From contig NZ_JAPJZI010000001.1 of NCBI RefSeq assembly GCF_027944115.1, positions 2,108,001 to 2,172,000 on the forward strand: a stretch of 64,000 nucleotides of DNA, written 5' to 3'. This document shows, piece after piece, positions 16,965-25,458 of the stretch (position 1 is the first letter of the stretch; every line of letters begins with the position of its first letter). A model generated the notes under the pieces. It was not told the DNA's origin, ran no database searches, and saw only the letters and a list, made by a program, of their open reading frames with translations. The translations under genes and the position numbers were made by a program. Origin of the DNA: Hoeflea prorocentri (lineage in GTDB: Bacteria; Pseudomonadota; Alphaproteobacteria; Rhizobiales; Rhizobiaceae).

Positions 16965-18297
16965 TGACCGTCTTCCGTGTCTTGTTGTCGGGCGGACCGG
17001 CCCGCAGAATGGATTGAACCGCGCGCGACTGGGCAACAACCTGTCTGGAAGCAAACTCCTCGTGGTTCTGCTCGACACGCGAAAGGTCGTAGAGATAATT
17101 CACCATGACTCCGCCCGATTGCCTCAGGCCGTTCGGCGAGATGTCAGCCAGCGCATGGATATCGTGGACGGACGCTCCATTGCCGAGATGAAACCGTGCG
17201 ACCGGATCGCGCGGCAATCCATTTGAGCGTTTTTCTTCGATGAGATACCAGGCTGCAAGATACCGCAGATCATTCGAAAGCTGTTCCAGTTCTGTCGTAT
17301 CACCGGTGTCAGCCGCACGCTCGACGGCGCCGACAATGTCTTCGGGACCTGGGTCCGGCTCATCGCCGTCCAGTTCCTTCAGCCATGCTTTCAATCCGGG
17401 GATCGGAGACAGCGTCACGAATGTCTTCAGATGCGGCAGTTCGCGAGACAGATCCTCTACGACCTGCTTGATCAGGGAGTTGCCGAAGGAGATGCCGCCA
17501 AGACCGCGCTGGCAGTTGGAGATGGAATAAAAAACCGCCGTATCTGCCTGCGATTCATCGAGAATGTCCCGTTCTTCGGCAAGAACATCCTGAACCGAGG
17601 CCGGAATACCTTTAGAAAGCGCAACTTCCACAAATATCAGCGGCTCGTCGGGCATCACAGGATGGAAAAAGGCAAAACAGTGCCGGTCCTGCGGTTCGAT
17701 CCGGCGGCGCAGATCATCCCAGTCGTCGATGGCGTGGACGGCTTCATACTGGATGATCTTCTCGAGGATATTGGCAGGCGTATCCCAATCGATCCGTCGC
17801 AGCACAAGGAACCCCCTGTTGAACCAGGATGAAAACAGGTGGACGAAATCCAGATCGGTTCGACCGAATGAGGGCTCTGCGTCCAAGATATCAAGAAGGT
17901 CAAGACGCATGGCGACAAGTTTCGCCGTTGCGCCAGGGGCCTGATTGATACGGCGCAGCAGTTCCTGGCGCACCGGCTCGGCGGTGCGCACAAGTACTTC
18001 GAGGTGCTCTGGTGTACGCTCTCGGCTGTAGTTCTCAGCGGCTGCTGCAACAGTGTCGGTATCGACGTCGAGTTCATCGTTGAGGAATGTAAAAAACGCC
18101 TGCTTCTCGTCCCGATCCAGCAGTGCGTATCGCGACACGACCGCACGGGCCAGTTTGAGTCCGGTGACTTCACCAGTCCCGCTGAGCAAAGACCGGCAAA
18201 GTTCCTCGATCGGGCGCTTGTCGACATCGGCTGAAGCGGAATATCGGCGCTCGAAGATGGTGGACAATAGATCCGACAGAAAGCGTGACCGGTTCAT
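16957..18297 (-). CDS. matA: Malonyl-CoA decarboxylase
   Basis: 446 residues from the ATG at 18295-18297, preceded by an in-frame TTG. It matches the MCD family throughout: an N-terminal helical domain, then a GNAT-like catalytic domain with CFAFFHPVMPDEPLIFVEVAL, FYSISNCQRGLGGISFGNSLIKQVVEDL, TFVTLSPIPGL, and the conserved end RFHLGNGASVHDIHALADIS with NGLRQSGGVMVNYLYDL. It converts malonyl-CoA to acetyl-CoA and CO2, the second step of malonate use. First gene of matAB, divergent from matR with a perfect operator between them. No malonate transporter (matC) is seen in the window. Confidence 0.95.
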   Translation of the reverse strand: MNRSRFLSDLLSTIFERRYSASADVDKRPIEELCRSLLSGTGEVTGLKLARAVVSRYALLDRDEKQAFFTFLNDELDVDTDTVAAAAENYSRERTPEHLEVLVRTAEPVRQELLRRINQAPGATAKLVAMRLDLLDILDAEPSFGRTDLDFVHLFSSWFNRGFLVLRRIDWDTPANILEKIIQYEAVHAIDDWDDLRRRIEPQDRHCFAFFHPVMPDEPLIFVEVALSKGIPASVQDVLAEERDILDESQADTAVFYSISNCQRGLGGISFGNSLIKQVVEDLSRELPHLKTFVTLSPIPGLKAWLKELDGDEPDPGPEDIVGAVERAADTGDTTELEQLSNDLRYLAAWYLIEEKRSNGLPRDPVARFHLGNGASVHDIHALADISPNGLRQSGGVMVNYLYDLSRVEQNHEEFASRQVVAQSRAVQSILRAGPPDNKTRKTVNG

Positions 18298-18395
18298 CAA
18301 TCAGTTCCAGGTGGCCTTGAGCCCGGCGAGATATTACGTCGCCCGGTCTGGGAAACATGAACCGAGGCTATTCATTTTGCATTCCATGTCAATCA

Positions 18396-18409
18396 TCTTG
18401 TATACAAGA
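18396..18409. promoter_or_regulatory. MatR operator (matO)
   Basis: Perfect 14-bp palindrome TCTTGTATACAAGA between matA and matR. From memory of the rhizobial system, the operator described for MatR differs from this by one base (TCTTGTATACACGA). The site lies 99 bp upstream of matA and 42 bp upstream of the chosen matR start, so it can serve both directions. Confidence 0.85.
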
Positions 18410-18451
18410 ATTCAGATCGAACGAGCCGCGAGAGCAAGCCGGGTATTCACC

Positions 18452-19120
18452 ATGGATCAACAGATGGCAGACAGCGTACGCCAAAAGCTGGAAGAGTTGA
18501 TCATCACGGGAGCCTTCGCCGACGGAGAGCGGCTCGACGAAATGCGTCTTGCACGCCGTTTCCGTGTTTCGCGTACGCCGTTGCGCGAAGCGTTCCGGAT
18601 GCTCGCGGCCTCCGGCCTCCTGGAACTGGTGCCCCGCCGCGGCGCCTATGTACGCCATCCCACCATGGTGGGACTGGTGGAAATGTTCGAAGTCATGGCA
18701 GAGCTAGAAGCGTTGTGCGGCCGGCTCGCCGCGCGACGCATTTCCGATGAAGAGCTTGCCGCTTTGGAAAAGGCAGCAATTGCCTGTGAACAGGCGCTCG
18801 GCGAAGATGACGCCGATGCCTATTATCACGCCAATGAAACGCTTCACACGATCCTCTACGAAGCAAGCGGCAACGGGTTTCTGGCCACCGAAGCCCGCAA
18901 ATTGCAGCGACGCCTGCAGCCCTTTCGCAGAATGCAGCTTCATGTGCGCGGGCGCATGAAACAGTCAATGGGCGAGCACCGCTCTATCATCGCCGCACTC
19001 GAAGCCGGCAATGCGGCTGAGGTGGAACGTTCACTTCGCAAGCACGTAGCCATACAGGGCGAGAAGTTCAACGATCTGGCGGCAAGCTACAGCCGGTCCG
19101 GATTGCAGCGTTTGAACTGA
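18452..19120 (+). CDS. matR: GntR family regulator of malonate metabolism (FCD subfamily)
   Basis: 222 residues from the ATG at 18452. An in-frame ATG at 18386 would place the operator inside the coding region and is rejected. N-terminal winged helix: VRQKLEELIITGAFADGERLDEMRLARRFRVSRTPLREAFRMLAASGLLEL in residues of about 8-60, then the seven-helix FCD effector domain. Its ligands are typically an acid such as malonate, with metal-binding His near HANETLHTIL and EHRSIIAALE. It should repress matAB and itself until malonate is present. Confidence 0.92.
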   Translation: MDQQMADSVRQKLEELIITGAFADGERLDEMRLARRFRVSRTPLREAFRMLAASGLLELVPRRGAYVRHPTMVGLVEMFEVMAELEALCGRLAARRISDEELAALEKAAIACEQALGEDDADAYYHANETLHTILYEASGNGFLATEARKLQRRLQPFRRMQLHVRGRMKQSMGEHRSIIAALEAGNAAEVERSLRKHVAIQGEKFNDLAASYSRSGLQRLN

Positions 19121-19293
19121 CGCTGCCTGCTCAAATCTTTTCCAATGCACCTCGTCCCGCTTTCAGTGCCTGGCATGTGAATATCGCGGCTATTAAATTT
19201 TCAGCCGGCGTTATCCACGCTTGACCGCTCAATAATTTCTATATAACTAGAATATTAGTTTTATTAGATTCGCAGGACCGAGAGAAACCGACT

Positions 19294-20328
19294 GTGGCTA
19301 TCATTTCGACCGACGAAACACACAAACCTTTGTTATTGCCCGGAAAGTTACTCTCTCCGTGGTCCGCGGTGGTCGCCGTTCCTCTCGCCGTTCTGATCTT
19401 GGATCAGCCAAATGCGATACCCGTCGTGGTATTCGCCCTGAGAGCTCTTGCAAACACGCTGCCCTACATCCTCATCGCCGTCATCATGATCGCCTGGCTG
19501 AAGGCGGCGAGTGCGGAAGCCTATGCAACGCGTGTTTTCGAGGGACGCGAAAACCGGATGATCGTCTTTGCTGCCCTGGTGGGCGGGCTTGCGCCTTTTT
19601 GTTCCTGCGAGGTTATTCCGTTCATCGCCGGCCTCCTGGCCTTTGGAGCTCCATTGTCGGCCATCATGGCCTTCTGGCTGTCCTCTCCGCTGGTCGATCC
19701 CCCTACCCTGATCATCACGGCAAGCGCCCTTGGATGGCCCTTCGCGATCGGCAAGGCTGCTGCTGCAGTGTTCATCGGGCTTGCCGGGGGCTTTGCCATC
19801 AAGGCAGCCCGTGCGACAGGCTTTTTTTCCAATCCGACACGGCCACGGGCGGGCAGCACTTGTTGCAGCGCGCCAAAGCCTGCAGAGCAAAGCCCGCGCT
19901 GGACGTTCTGGCACGAAGCGGAAAGGCGTGATGTCTTTCGCTCCGAGTTCATTGCCAATGGGGTCTTCCTCGTTAAATGGCTCGCATTTGCCTATGTGAT
20001 GGAAGCGCTTCTGGTCACCTATGTGCCGGCTTCGCTAATCGCAGCATCTGTCGGCGGCGACGGCGTCGGCTCGATCATAACGGCGGCGGTCGTCGGCATG
20101 CCGGCCTATCTCAACGGCTACGTGGCGCCACCGCTTTTGGCCGGCTTGATGGATCAGGGTATGGGAGCCGGTGCCGCCATGGCCTTCATGGTCGCCGGGG
20201 CGGTCAGTTCAATTCCGGCGATGGCGGCTGTCTGGTCGCTGGTCAATCGCGGAGTTTTCGCAACCTATCTGGCGCTGGGCCTGTCCGGAGCCATTGTGTC
20301 GGGGATCATATTCCAGGCCATTCACTAG
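19294..20328 (+). CDS. ArsP/YraQ-like permease (PF03773 family)
   Basis: 344 residues with a GTG start. About eight membrane helices in two repeats. The family hallmark GLAPFCSCEVIPFIAG places C103 and C105 at the membrane surface. The second repeat has GMPAYLNGYVAPPLLAGLMDQGMGAGAAMAFMVAGAVSSIPAM. ArsP members export trivalent organoarsenicals; others in the family have unknown cargo. The cytoplasmic loop also holds a CC pair (GSTCCSAPKP). No ars regulator or arsenate gene is adjacent, so arsenic is not established. Upstream 19121-19293 is AT-rich and probably holds the promoter. Confidence 0.85.
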   Translation: MAIISTDETHKPLLLPGKLLSPWSAVVAVPLAVLILDQPNAIPVVVFALRALANTLPYILIAVIMIAWLKAASAEAYATRVFEGRENRMIVFAALVGGLAPFCSCEVIPFIAGLLAFGAPLSAIMAFWLSSPLVDPPTLIITASALGWPFAIGKAAAAVFIGLAGGFAIKAARATGFFSNPTRPRAGSTCCSAPKPAEQSPRWTFWHEAERRDVFRSEFIANGVFLVKWLAFAYVMEALLVTYVPASLIAASVGGDGVGSIITAAVVGMPAYLNGYVAPPLLAGLMDQGMGAGAAMAFMVAGAVSSIPAMAAVWSLVNRGVFATYLALGLSGAIVSGIIFQAIH

Positions 20329-20343
20329 GCGACAAAACCCTTC

Positions 20344-21618
20344 CTAGAACCTCAGAAAATGAGCAAGCCTTGCACCGCTTTCATAATAGGCTGCTCTCAG
20401 CGCGGTCGCTGTCTCCGAATGCCTTTCGGATGGTGGAACAGGTAACTCATCCTCGTTGTCCGTTGCAATCGCGGCTGCCAGCCGGATCCCAAACAGAGTT
20501 CCCGGCGCAATGCCTCGTCCTGAATAACCGAAGACGGAATAGGCGCTTGGCCCAAGTCGCATGACTTTCGGCAGATGATCGGACGTCATCGCGATACGTC
20601 CATGCCATGCAAATTCAATCGGCAGGTCTGCCAGATGCGGAAACAACTGCAAAACCTTCGCCCTTGCCCAGTTGCGGTGGATCCGTTCGCCAATGCCGGC
20701 CAAGGATCCGACAGCGCCAACCAAAAGCCGTCCGGCTGCGTCCCGTCTGAATGATGACATGACCGGTGCTGTATCCCAGCATCCCTCAAGACCCGGCAAA
20801 ATGGCGGCGGCACTGGCGTTTTTCATAGGGGCCGTTGCCACCTGAAAGTAGTGAACAGGCACAAAGGCCGGCTGAGCGACGCCATCGACGGCCTCATGAT
20901 AGGCGTTGGTTGCGAGCAACATTGCGCGTGCCGAAACCGAACCACCATCGGTGTGCGCGATCCAGCGGTCGCCCTTGCGCCCGACGTTCTTTACAATCGT
21001 TTCGGTAAATATACGGGCGCCGGCCTGATTTGCTGCTCGCGCGAGCCCGTTGCAATAGGCCGATGGCTGGATGGTTCCGGCACGCCTGTCAAATAATGCC
21101 CCATGATACCTGGAGGTGCCGGTGCGGGCGGCGGTATCGAGAGGATTGAGAAGCCTGACAGGCGCGCCCCGCTCAATCAGTTGATCAAAACGGCGGCGCA
21201 GATCGGACATGCCAGCCCGCGAATGTGCGCAATGCAAGGTGCCTTTCCGCGTCGCCTCGCATTGGATGTCATGTTTATCAACAAGGGAGAAGACTGTTTC
21301 CGGCGCTGCGGCCAGCAGTGCATTCAACTTGGCCCCGACCTCCCGGCCAAGTTTCTTTTCAACCTTTTCCGGCGGGGTCCACAGGCCCGCATTGACCAGG
21401 CCGACATTTCGCCCGGAGCCGCCATGGGCAATGCGGTCGGCTTCGATCAGGCATACGTCGAGACCGCGCCCGGATGCCTCCAGCGCCGCCGCGCAGCCAG
21501 TGAAACCGCCTCCAATGATTACCAGATCCGCTGCAAGGCTCCCCTCGAGCCTCGACCCTGTGTATTTTTCAGCAGTCGTTACCTGCCAAAGACTGCTCTC
21601 CAAAATTTTAACACTCAT
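20344..21618 (-). CDS. FAD-dependent amine/amino-acid oxidoreductase (DAO family, PuuB-like)
   Basis: 424 residues. The DAO fold begins with LVIIGGGFTGCAAALEASGRGLDVCLIEADRIAHGGSGRNVG around residues 32-75 (GxGxxG plus the GGSGRN motif). The end has FGYSGRGIAPGTLFGIRLA, the second FAD contact. It resembles gamma-glutamylputrescine oxidase and glycine/sarcosine-oxidase-like proteins that oxidise a C-N bond to an aldehyde or oxo acid, releasing H2O2. The substrate is unknown. It is divergent from the glutamate symporter across 243 bp (21619-21861), which suggests a glutamate- or gamma-glutamyl-linked substrate, but that is inference. Confidence 0.87.
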   Translation of the reverse strand: MSVKILESSLWQVTTAEKYTGSRLEGSLAADLVIIGGGFTGCAAALEASGRGLDVCLIEADRIAHGGSGRNVGLVNAGLWTPPEKVEKKLGREVGAKLNALLAAAPETVFSLVDKHDIQCEATRKGTLHCAHSRAGMSDLRRRFDQLIERGAPVRLLNPLDTAARTGTSRYHGALFDRRAGTIQPSAYCNGLARAANQAGARIFTETIVKNVGRKGDRWIAHTDGGSVSARAMLLATNAYHEAVDGVAQPAFVPVHYFQVATAPMKNASAAAILPGLEGCWDTAPVMSSFRRDAAGRLLVGAVGSLAGIGERIHRNWARAKVLQLFPHLADLPIEFAWHGRIAMTSDHLPKVMRLGPSAYSVFGYSGRGIAPGTLFGIRLAAAIATDNEDELPVPPSERHSETATALRAAYYESGARLAHFLRF

Positions 21619-21861
21619 AAAAATAAATCTTTAGTTGTGTCGACTACACCAGACTAACCGATAAAACCAAGCGTTTTCCGCCGCAATACCCATGACTCGG
21701 TACGAACTTCTTCCGCACCTTTCATCAGGATTGTGTTCGTTTGCCGGATCACGGAATGTAATTGAGTTCAAAATCGCACACCCTTTCCGGGCCTTTCGCT
21801 TTGCAAAATACTGTCATTTTAGGCAAGGGTCTGCGTTGAATGTCCGGCAAGGAGAGAGCCG

Positions 21862-23085
21862 TTGGATAATCTGGCGACCAGAACATACAATATCGATGAC
21901 TTTCCGGCTGTCGCGATCGGCATCATCGTATTTTTCCTTGGCGCCTTTTTGACCCGCCGGGTGTCATTCCTGAAAAACTATAATATTCCCGAACCTGTCT
22001 CCGGTGGGCTTACCGCCGCACTCGTCACCTGGATTATCTTTTCCTGGTTCAATCTCGAAATCACCTTTGACCTGAGCACCCGGGATGAGCTGCTGGTCGT
22101 CTTTTTTGTCACCATCGGGCTTAATGCCCGGGTATCGGACCTGATTTCAGGCGGGCGGATATTGATTATCCTGCTTGCGGTCACTTTGCTTTTCATCGTC
22201 CTTCAAAATGCAATCGGACTCGTCGGGGCGACAGCATTTGATCTTCCCAGGCCAGCCGCGGTCCTGCTTGGTTCCGCATCACTGATCGGCGGACACGGCA
22301 CCGCAATTGCCTGGGGGCCGACCATTCAGGAGATGACCGGTTTTGACGCTGCGGCTGAAATCGGAGTGGCGGCGGCGACGCTTGGTCTTGTCTGTGCCGC
22401 GCTAATTGGCGGACCGATTGCAAAGCACCTGATCGACCGCAACCAGTTGGAAGCCTCGGCATCCGCCGGACCGATTGTCGGCCTGCCTTACCGGACCGAC
22501 AACAAAGAAGCCGGAGCAGTCAATCACATCAGCATCATGCGCTCGATCCTTGCCATCTATATCGCGATCATTATCGGTTATGGTGTCAATGAGGCGATCC
22601 TTTCAGCGGGGCTGAAACTACCGTTGTTCGTTTCCTGCCTGCTTGTTGCGATCGTCATGTCCAACACGATTCCGCTTGTTTTTCCCGACCTGCCCTGGCC
22701 GGCGCGCACCCGAGCCCTTGCCGTCATCTCCGACTATTCGCTGTCCGTCTTTCTCGCCATGTCACTGATGAGCCTGAAGCTTTGGTCGCTCGCCGGGCTC
22801 GGCGGCCCTTTGATCGGTGTGCTTGTACTTCAGGTTGCCGGAACAGCCGCGTTCATCGTTTTCATATTTTTCAAGATCATGGGTCGCGACTATACGGCAG
22901 CGGTGCTCAGTTCGGGCTTTGCAGGGTTTACGCTTGGGGCAACGCCGACAGCCATCGCCAATATGTCGTCAGTGACCAAACGATACGGCCCTGCCCCATT
23001 GGCCTTCATCATTCTTCCGATGGTTTCGGCCTTCTTCGTCGATCTTGCCAACGCTGTGATCATCCGTTTTTTCATCACACTCTAG
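21862..23085 (+). CDS. gltS: Sodium/glutamate symporter
   Basis: 407 residues, the usual GltS length. The start is TTG at 21862, with GGAGAG 7 nt upstream; no ATG is available nearby. About ten membrane helices, with family segments NIPEPVSGGLTAALV, the first glycine-rich re-entrant loop LGSASLIGGHGTAIAWGPT and the second AGFTLGATPTAIANMSSVT. It imports glutamate with sodium through the inner membrane. Divergent from the PuuB-like oxidase. Confidence 0.93.
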   Translation: MDNLATRTYNIDDFPAVAIGIIVFFLGAFLTRRVSFLKNYNIPEPVSGGLTAALVTWIIFSWFNLEITFDLSTRDELLVVFFVTIGLNARVSDLISGGRILIILLAVTLLFIVLQNAIGLVGATAFDLPRPAAVLLGSASLIGGHGTAIAWGPTIQEMTGFDAAAEIGVAAATLGLVCAALIGGPIAKHLIDRNQLEASASAGPIVGLPYRTDNKEAGAVNHISIMRSILAIYIAIIIGYGVNEAILSAGLKLPLFVSCLLVAIVMSNTIPLVFPDLPWPARTRALAVISDYSLSVFLAMSLMSLKLWSLAGLGGPLIGVLVLQVAGTAAFIVFIFFKIMGRDYTAAVLSSGFAGFTLGATPTAIANMSSVTKRYGPAPLAFIILPMVSAFFVDLANAVIIRFFITL

Positions 23086-23115
23086 CGCCGCCTTTCAAAA
23101 CAGCAGCTTCAAAAG

Positions 23116-23163
23116 TTGACATAATACCTTTTGGTGTTATTTTAAATAGTACTAAAAGGTATT
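23116..23163 (+). promoter_or_regulatory. Promoter overlapped by a 13-bp inverted repeat
   Basis: A -35 box TTGACA (23116-23121) is followed by a -10-like TATTTT (23138-23143, 16-bp spacer). The arms AATACCTTTTGGT (23123-23135) and ACTAAAAGGTATT (23151-23163) form an inverted repeat with one mismatch that covers the promoter core. This is the expected layout for repression by the ArsR-type regulator encoded in the same operon. Confidence 0.65.
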
Positions 23164-23178
23164 ACATTGGAGGTCGCC

Positions 23179-23619
23179 ATGCATTCCCGGTTTCAAACCA
23201 GAGCCCTGTCCAGCTTTATCGCATTGTCAGCTTGCACCATGCCTGCACTTGCAAGCGAGCCCATAACAAATGCACCACCAGATCAATTTGCCTGGGAGAG
23301 GACAGCTGAAGGGGTTGGATTTGCCGCGCTCGACGGCAACCGATTCGAAGAGGCTTATATGGCCATGGTTCGCTTGCCGGCAGGCCTCGTCAGCCCTGCG
23401 CACACCAAAAGCGCCACTATGTACGGCGTCGTTGTTTCTGGGGTGCTGGTACATACCGAGGCCGGTGTTGGCAAAAATGAAGAGACACGGCTCCCGCCGG
23501 GATCCTTCTACAAGATTCCCGCGGATTTACCGCATGTCAGCAAATGCGTCTCCAGCACGGACTGCGTGACGTTCCTTTATCAGGACGGACGTTTCGACTT
23601 CCTGCCGGTGCAGCCATGA
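23179..23619 (+). CDS. Exported cupin-domain protein
   Basis: 146 residues from the ATG at 23179 (TTGGAGG upstream). Sec signal MHSRFQTRALSSFIALSACTMPALA predicts periplasmic location. The mature part is a single small cupin barrel: MVRLPAGLVSPAHTKSATMYGVVVSGVLVHTE and GSFYKIPADLPHVSKCVSSTDC, with a His in each conserved motif and two cysteines close together. First gene of a three-gene operon with an ArsR regulator (4-bp overlap) and an SRPBCC protein. Function unknown; it resembles ChrR-like/DUF4437 cupins. Confidence 0.8.
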   Translation: MHSRFQTRALSSFIALSACTMPALASEPITNAPPDQFAWERTAEGVGFAALDGNRFEEAYMAMVRLPAGLVSPAHTKSATMYGVVVSGVLVHTEAGVGKNEETRLPPGSFYKIPADLPHVSKCVSSTDCVTFLYQDGRFDFLPVQP

Positions 23620-23948
23620 ACGGCGGCATACAGGGAGCATTTCGGGCGCTGGCCGACCCAACGCGGCGGGAGATCCTGATCAAGCTCAGCGAACGGGAGA
23701 TGACCATTGCGGAAGTTGCCGAAAATTTCGCCATAACGCGAGGAGCGGTCAAAAAACACCTCACCATTTTGGAGGAAGGTCGTTTGATCAGTGTCCACAC
23801 ACACGGACGCGAACGGATCAATCGCCTGGAGGCGGACGCACTGCGCCCCGTTTCCGATTGGCTTTCCTACTTTGATCGCTTCTGGGGCAGCCGGATGCTC
23901 GATCTGAAAAGTGCCGTTGAAAAACATGAAAGGAATTCAGATGAGTAA
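23616..23948 (+). CDS. ArsR family transcriptional regulator
   Basis: 110 residues. The ATG overlaps the cupin stop (ATGA). Winged helix: AFRALADPTRREILIKLSEREMTIAEVAENFAITRGAVKKHLTILEEGRLISVHTHGRERINRLEADALRPVSDWL. It lacks the ELCVC metal-binding box in the recognition helix, so it is probably a non-metal-sensing member. Members of this kind usually sit beside AHSA1/SRPBCC genes, as here. Likely autoregulates the operon through the inverted repeat at 23123-23163. Confidence 0.9.
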   Translation: MNGGIQGAFRALADPTRREILIKLSEREMTIAEVAENFAITRGAVKKHLTILEEGRLISVHTHGRERINRLEADALRPVSDWLSYFDRFWGSRMLDLKSAVEKHERNSDE

Positions 23949-24363
23949 TGCCGAGATAATCAAAACGATTTTTCTTGCTGCTTCGCGAGAGACGGTTTGG
24001 GACTTCCTGACAAGGAGTGAGAAACTCGCCGAATGGTTTCACCCAGCAGAGCGTGATCTTGCAGAGGGCGAGGACTATGCCTTGATGGGGCAAACCGATG
24101 ACGGCGCACCGGCCAGGCTTTGTTGGGGTACCGTCGTTGAAATGGACAAGCCGTCAAAAATGGTCTGGACTTTCACCATTCGTCCCCTTGATGGCGCAAT
24201 GACCACCGTCACGTGGCTGCTCGACGACGTCGCGGATGGCACACGCCTTACCCTGCATCACACGGGCTTTACGGACATCGCAGCGCCATTTGAACTGATG
24301 AGGGCTCTCGATTCCGGATGGGACAAACACCTCTCTGATTTGCGCGCTGCAGACGCACTTTAG
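23941..24363 (+). CDS. SRPBCC (AHSA1-like) domain protein
   Basis: 140 residues. It starts inside the ArsR gene (8-bp overlap), with GAAAGGA upstream. START-like fold with family segments IFLAASRETVWDFLTRSEKLAEWF, GTVVEMDKPSKMVWTFTI and TRLTLHHTGFTD. Small hydrophobic-ligand-binding or Hsp90-activator-like domain; the ligand is unknown. Last gene of the cupin-ArsR-SRPBCC operon; a strong terminator follows. Confidence 0.88.
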   Translation: MSNAEIIKTIFLAASRETVWDFLTRSEKLAEWFHPAERDLAEGEDYALMGQTDDGAPARLCWGTVVEMDKPSKMVWTFTIRPLDGAMTTVTWLLDDVADGTRLTLHHTGFTDIAAPFELMRALDSGWDKHLSDLRAADAL

Positions 24364-24381
24364 ATTTCGGTAGGTATGCGG

Positions 24382-24411
24382 ACCTCCTGACAATTACTGT
24401 CAGGAGGTTTT
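24382..24411 (+). terminator. Rho-independent terminator of the cupin-ArsR-SRPBCC operon
   Basis: Perfect 11-bp stem ACCTCCTGACA / TGTCAGGAGGT with a 5-base loop ATTAC, then TTTT, 18 bp after the SRPBCC stop codon. Confidence 0.88.
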
Positions 24412-24484
24412 CGGTCGGCACTTGAACCTGACTCTGCACCGCGCAATTGCTATTTAATAATTCAGTTAAATAGTGGAGGAGCCG

Positions 24485-24790
24485 ATGCACTGCATAACGA
24501 TTACTTACAAATATTCAGGTCCGGAAGATGCCTGGCGGCATGCAATGCAGACCTTTATCTCCGCCATTGATAAAGACGCGGATATCGCCGGCAAATTCAC
24601 CTACCAGGTCTCGGTTGCGGATGATGGAGAAACCCGCATTCACTGGGGCCGTTGGGATACGCAGGACACACTCAAGACCCTGCAGTCCCGCGACTATTTT
24701 GCCGCCTTTGCATCCAGGGTGCGCGTTTTCGCAGGCGGGCAGCCGCAAAACACCGGAGCCGACGTTCACTTCAAGACAGCAGGTTGGTGA
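24485..24790 (+). CDS. Small protein, possible dimeric alpha/beta-barrel domain
   Basis: 101 residues from the ATG at 24485, preceded by GGAGGAG; the GTG 12 bp upstream would place this site inside the gene. No family recognised with certainty. The pattern (strand MHCITITYKY, helix EDAWRHAMQTFISAI, strands FTYQVSVAD and TRIHWGRW, helix DTLKTLQSRDYFAAFASRVRVF) looks like a single ferredoxin-like ABM/dimeric alpha-beta barrel unit. Stand-alone gene, converging on the TPR gene with 4 bp between stops. Confidence 0.65.
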   Translation: MHCITITYKYSGPEDAWRHAMQTFISAIDKDADIAGKFTYQVSVADDGETRIHWGRWDTQDTLKTLQSRDYFAAFASRVRVFAGGQPQNTGADVHFKTAGW

Positions 24791-24794
24791 AGCC

Positions 24795-25454
24795 CTAATT
24801 CGTTCCGGTCGACTTGAGTTTCATCCGTCGGTCAATCTGTATCTTCTGCTGAATGATGACCTTCTGGGTCCGGTCGATCAGTTCGAGATAATAGGCAGCC
24901 TCTTTCGAGCCGAACTGATCGCTCGCGATCTTCAAGTGTTTCTCCGCCTCGTCGAAACGCTGCGTCAGGAAATAGAGCTCTCCGAGATTGCTGTGAACCG
25001 CCCCTTCGGTATAGGTGTCTGTTCCCTCGGTCAGCTTCTCGGCCTGCAAGAGCAAACGCTCGGCACGCGGAAAATCACTGTTCTTCAGACTGGACCATCC
25101 GGCCGTGTTTATCAGCGTGAAATCGTCTATCTGCTGTTCCTCGCGAATCCGCAGGGCAGTATCGAACGCGTCCGCCGATTTCTCATAGTCGCCCAATTCA
25201 TGATAGGTCAGACCGAGATTGAAATAGGCGCGATAATAATCAGGTTTGCGCTCGATGACCTTCAGCAGAAGCTGTTCCGACTTTTCCGGATCATATTTGT
25301 CCTTCTGATATGGAAGGCGCATCAGCCGCGCCTGCAACACTTGGCGTTCGAGCGCTTTAGGCACGTCCTGGCCAAATTTGTCCGGCGCAGCCGTGGCCGG
25401 CGAGCCGAAGAGAAACGCCGCTGACAGTGCAAGCCCGATAATACGCATATACAT
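24795..25454 (-). CDS. Exported tetratricopeptide-repeat protein
   Basis: 219 residues from the ATG at 25452-25454, which follows a GGGGGG site; the open frame starts five codons earlier at GTG. Sec signal MYMRIIGLALSAAFLFGSPATAA. The mature part carries about three TPR units. The clearest are YYRAYFNLGLTYHELGDYEKSADAFDTALRI near residues 75-105 and the unit GAVHSNLGELYFLTQRFDEAEKHLKIA. Likely a periplasmic scaffold. Overlaps the upstream membrane-protein gene's reading region end to end, so the two form an operon. Function unknown. Confidence 0.82.
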   Translation of the reverse strand: MYMRIIGLALSAAFLFGSPATAAPDKFGQDVPKALERQVLQARLMRLPYQKDKYDPEKSEQLLLKVIERKPDYYRAYFNLGLTYHELGDYEKSADAFDTALRIREEQQIDDFTLINTAGWSSLKNSDFPRAERLLLQAEKLTEGTDTYTEGAVHSNLGELYFLTQRFDEAEKHLKIASDQFGSKEAAYYLELIDRTQKVIIQQKIQIDRRMKLKSTGTN

Positions 25455-25458
25455 GGCG

